Shown here piece by piece: positions 63,046 through 64,000 of a stretch of DNA of 64,000 bases (position 1 is its first letter; each line of letters starts with the position of its first letter). A program made the translations under genes and the position numbers. Source of the stretch: Confluentibacter lentus (lineage in GTDB: Bacteria > Bacteroidota > Bacteroidia > Flavobacteriales > Flavobacteriaceae); the NCBI RefSeq assembly GCF_002806995.1, contig NZ_NIHE01000003.1:1-64000 (forward strand), in the 5' to 3' direction. The notes beneath the pieces are model-generated. The model was not told the origin of the DNA and ran no database searches. It saw only the letters and a program-made list of their open reading frames with translations.

Positions 63046-64000
63046 TCAAACAAGGAATTTTGCAACCATAATTTTTGATAAGTACCATTGCCATCATAGT
63101 TTTTTGCTTGCAAAGGGATATTAAATTTTCTATCCCTTGGGTCGTTGCCAACGCCAGACACATACATCCAGTTGCCATAATTGCTGTGCACATCATAATC
63201 AATCAGCATCGATTCAAAATAAGCGGCCCCCATACGCCAATCCATCAACATGTCTTTCGCAAAATAGGAGGCTACATTTTGTCGGCCGCGATTGCTCATC
63301 CAACCTGTTTTTTTCAATTCTATCATATTGGCGTTCACAAAAGGCTCTTTCGTGTTGCCATCCATCCATTGTTGAACGTACTGTTTGTTGGTTTTCCATT
63401 CATATTCTTTTTGAAGAATGCCGCCAATTTTGAAAATATTATTTTGATGCTTCATCGATATGTATTTAAAATAATCCCTCCAAATCAATTCGAAAATGAG
63501 CCAATAAGTGGATTCATTTTTAACATGTTCCTGCTCAAAACGTTTCATTTCCCAATAGATGGTTCTGGCGGAAAGACTACCATTAGCGAGCCATGGAGAG
63601 CATTTAGAACTGTAATCTACACCAATCAATCCGTTACGGGTCAGTTTATAAAATCCGACTTTTTTGCTTTCAAAAAGATAACTTTGAAGGTGTTTTAAAG
63701 CGGAAGTTTCGCCACCTTGAAACGGAAATGCTGTTTTTGGATGCATTTCAAAAGCTTCGAAGCCTAAATCATGTAAGGTAGGAACCTTAATGTCTAGGAG
63801 CGGCATTTGATTTTCAAGACACTCTGTTATCTGTAATGATGCTCTAACGGCAACAGAAGTTTCCACTTTTTTCCTGAAAACCGTAAATACTTCCGGAATT
63901 TCTGAGGATGAAAAAGGCACATCGTCAGGATGAAATAAAAATTGGTTGTAAACTTCTTTAAAATCAACATGTTTTGGAGATGCTTTTTTCACCTGTTCGA
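63042..64000 (-). CDS. CRY-DASH cryptochrome, N-terminus outside the window
   Basis: The visible 319 codons are the C-terminal three quarters of a DASH cryptochrome. The frame is open to the right edge. Signatures are SKCSPWLANGSLSART, LIFELIWRDYFKY, MSNRGRQNVASYFAKD and the DASH-specific DYDVHSNYGNWMYVSGVGNDPRD. CRY-DASH proteins repair CPDs in single-stranded DNA. It is the first visible gene of the cluster, followed immediately by the FeS-BCP gene. Confidence 0.92.
   Translation of the reverse strand, partial: EQVKKASPKHVDFKEVYNQFLFHPDDVPFSSSEIPEVFTVFRKKVETSVAVRASLQITECLENQMPLLDIKVPTLHDLGFEAFEMHPKTAFPFQGGETSALKHLQSYLFESKKVGFYKLTRNGLIGVDYSSKCSPWLANGSLSARTIYWEMKRFEQEHVKNESTYWLIFELIWRDYFKYISMKHQNNIFKIGGILQKEYEWKTNKQYVQQWMDGNTKEPFVNANMIELKKTGWMSNRGRQNVASYFAKDMLMDWRMGAAYFESMLIDYDVHSNYGNWMYVSGVGNDPRDRKFNIPLQAKNYDGNGTYQKLWLQNSLFE

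Noticed and set aside
63075-63698. Long plus-strand frame opposite the CRY-DASH gene
   Set aside because: It is antisense to a clearly conserved cryptochrome with DASH motifs and has no family features of its own.

Overview
The window comes from a low-GC member of the Bacteroidota, most likely a marine Flavobacteriaceae. The evidence is direct: a SusC/SusD outer-membrane pair, promoters that fit the Bacteroidota -33 TTTG / -7 TAnnTTTG pattern (tRNA-Met, HU, arsR, the serine hydrolase), almost no Shine-Dalgarno sequences, and families typical of the group (DUF4290, DUF2891, YtxJ, DUF294-type cNMP/CBS proteins, TIGR03643).

Layout. 1-6 kb: a gene start running off the left edge, two small secreted proteins, a DUF2891 lipoprotein and a compact pxpABC 5-oxoprolinase operon, tail-to-tail with deoC. 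6-17 kb: clpB, a bacillithiol-type YtxJ protein, a gamma-glutamylcyclotransferase-like protein, a GH10 xylanase, a GNAT-nitrilase fusion, a lipoprotein, fumarylacetoacetase and glyA. 17-23 kb: a VOC protein, a Crp/Fnr-like regulator, a coupled TPR-AAA ATPase / TPR-membrane-protein pair and a beta-helix lipoprotein. 23-36 kb: mostly housekeeping genes (galK, a DnaQ-like exonuclease with a cNMP/CBS/DUF294 protein, an FAH-family enzyme, an SMP-30-like lactonase, a serine hydrolase, an ABC exporter, DinB, Crp, YceI, a half-length DEAD-box-like protein). 37-42 kb: an isolated susC-susD pair and tRNA-Met. 42-50.5 kb: START-like protein, class IV aminotransferase, YqgE, HU, fmt, recQ, a P-loop kinase-like protein, DUF493, DUF4290 and murA.

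50.5-52.8 kb is the accessory pocket. A secreted trypsin-like protease is bracketed by 10-bp inverted repeats. A single-domain GIY-YIG nuclease sits inside a run of about 140-bp palindromic repeats; two more copies of that repeat lie at 1.0 kb and 22.8 kb. From 52.8 kb to the right edge every gene is on the minus strand: an arsenic-resistance operon (arsR, DUF6428, LMW-PTP-type arsenate reductase, acr3), then a light/oxidative-damage cluster with four photolyase/cryptochrome-family genes (CRY-DASH, FeS-BCP type, a divergent cryptochrome and a class I photolyase) together with SDR, glutathione peroxidase, TspO, SRPBCC and TIGR03643 genes. Many of these overlap by 1-11 bases.

Best candidates for something undescribed: the GIY-YIG-associated repeat family, the TPR-AAA/TPR-membrane module, the bracketed protease cassette, and the cryptochrome homologue that lacks the conserved WQW segment. 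No CRISPR array, rRNA operon, prophage or classical insertion sequence was seen.
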